Position numbers and translations under genes: made by a program. A stretch of DNA of 16,757 nt from Stramenopiles sp. TOSAG23-6 (Eukaryota > Sar), in the NCBI GenBank assembly GCA_900128565.1, contig LT636088.1, positions 1 to 16,757 on the forward strand, read 5' to 3'. This document shows positions 16,177 to 16,757 of the stretch, in pieces. The notes under the pieces were generated by a model, which worked only from the letters and a program-made list of their open reading frames with translations, was not told the origin of the DNA and ran no database searches. How positions within the stretch are numbered: the first letter of the stretch is position 1; each line of letters starts with the position of its first letter.

Positions 16177-16757
16177 CTATGAATAATTTTTATTTGTCTC
16201 TACATTTTCTTTTTCATCGCCTTTCTTCTCTTTGTTTTTATCTTTTTTTTTCTTTTTCTTTGCTTTCAAGTACAAACATGACTTTTTATGTTCTTTCCAA
16301 TGAGTTGCTTGACATTCCTTACTACAATAATGAGGTGCACTAAGTGAAGTTTCAGGATGATAACGTACACATGGACACATAAGCTTAAGTACAGGTCCAT
16401 CTGTAAAACCAGTTTTCGGGTCAAAAGTACCATTTGGAATCGTCATACATGAATAACATGTCCGCATAATTCGGCGACGAGCCATATTTCTACTTAAATG
16501 ACCTAGGTGAAATTCACTTATAATATCGTCAGTCCCAGGTGGGTTAAACACCCAATCAATTCCGCCCACTTGATCAATTGTAGGTCTTGACTCACACCCA
16601 GGTTTTTTCTTTTTTTTCATTTTTATAAATCGTTTACATTTTGTTATAAGAAATCTACAATTGTCTATTTCAGTACCTCTTTTAGTTAATGGATTCTTTT
16701 GAAGCTGAGTGGGAAATGATTTTTGTATTTTTTTACTTTTCTTCGCGTCGTTCAATG
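16177..16757 (-). CDS. MYND-type zinc-finger protein, 5' end uncertain or cut by window edge
   Basis: The frame is open from the window edge to a TAG at 16177. The first ATG is at 16620 (MKKKKKPGC), giving about 147 residues; upstream codons are Lys-rich and may or may not be coding. A MYND finger is clear: C100 and C103 (TCYSC), C127 and C129, then YCSKECQATHWKEHKKSC with C144, C148, H156 and C160 (numbered from the first full codon at the edge). The second pair is CxC rather than the usual CxxC, and a 23-residue loop (PNGTFDPKTGFTDG..) separates pairs one and two, longer than in many MYND fingers. MYND domains bind two zinc ions and Pro-rich partner peptides; no SET or other catalytic domain is visible. 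The C-terminus is a Lys/Glu-rich tail (KKKKKKDKNKEKKGDEKE). It is convergent with the kinase gene. Confidence 0.8.
   Translation of the reverse strand, partial: LNDAKKSKKIQKSFPTQLQKNPLTKRGTEIDNCRFLITKCKRFIKMKKKKKPGCESRPTIDQVGGIDWVFNPPGTDDIISEFHLGHLSRNMARRRIMRTCYSCMTIPNGTFDPKTGFTDGPVLKLMCPCVRYHPETSLSAPHYCSKECQATHWKEHKKSCLYLKAKKKKKKDKNKEKKGDEKENVETNKNYS

Overview
The window looks like nuclear DNA from a ciliated or flagellated, AT-rich, gene-dense protist. The strongest evidence is a full-length homologue of the axonemal ruler protein CCDC39. Supporting evidence is eukaryote-type domain combinations (ankyrin-like/EF-hand/WW, MYND finger, type II Golgi-style sulfotransferase), a secretory signal peptide and one credible GT-AG intron with a GTATGT donor. 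There are no bacterial operons, tRNAs, rRNAs, CRISPR arrays or complete transposons. A marine stramenopile-like protist is my guess, not something the sequence proves. Two N bases (4066, 11468) and several long homopolymers indicate draft assembly, so single-gene lesions must be read with that in mind.

Layout. 1-543: an A-rich simple repeat, then a hypothetical ORF that runs into a minisatellite. 544-1113: C12 tract, short tandem repeats and a 114-bp-period direct duplication. 1063-2778: a multi-pass membrane protein that I read as an ABC-exporter-like membrane domain without its ATPase, followed by an extra helix and a Cys-rich ectodomain. 2779-3111: a stem-loop and a 28-bp minisatellite also present at the end of the first ORF. 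3112-3864 (-): a DUF3830-like, cyclophilin-fold protein. 4086-5373 (+): a secreted or organelle-targeted protein in two exons around a repeat-filled intron. 5465-5728 (-): a doubtful small ORF. 5835-6977 (-): a membrane-anchored sulfotransferase. 7239-7739 (+): a small basic hypothetical protein. 7918-10608 (-): CCDC39. 10879-12099 (+): ankyrin-like/EF-hand/WW protein with a myristoylation-type start. 12176-14806 (-): a large uncharacterised protein with two hydrophobic helices near its C-terminus. 15228-15952 (+): a deoxynucleoside kinase broken in its LID region. 16177 to the edge (-): a MYND zinc-finger protein.

The genes do not form one pathway. They alternate in strand, with short divergent (possible bidirectional promoter) and convergent spacers. 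Most noteworthy are the ATPase-less ABC-like membrane protein in a repeat-rich segment, the two dispersed copies of a GGTACGAAATTT palindromic element, and the damaged kinase. I saw no clear evidence of a wholly new multi-gene system.
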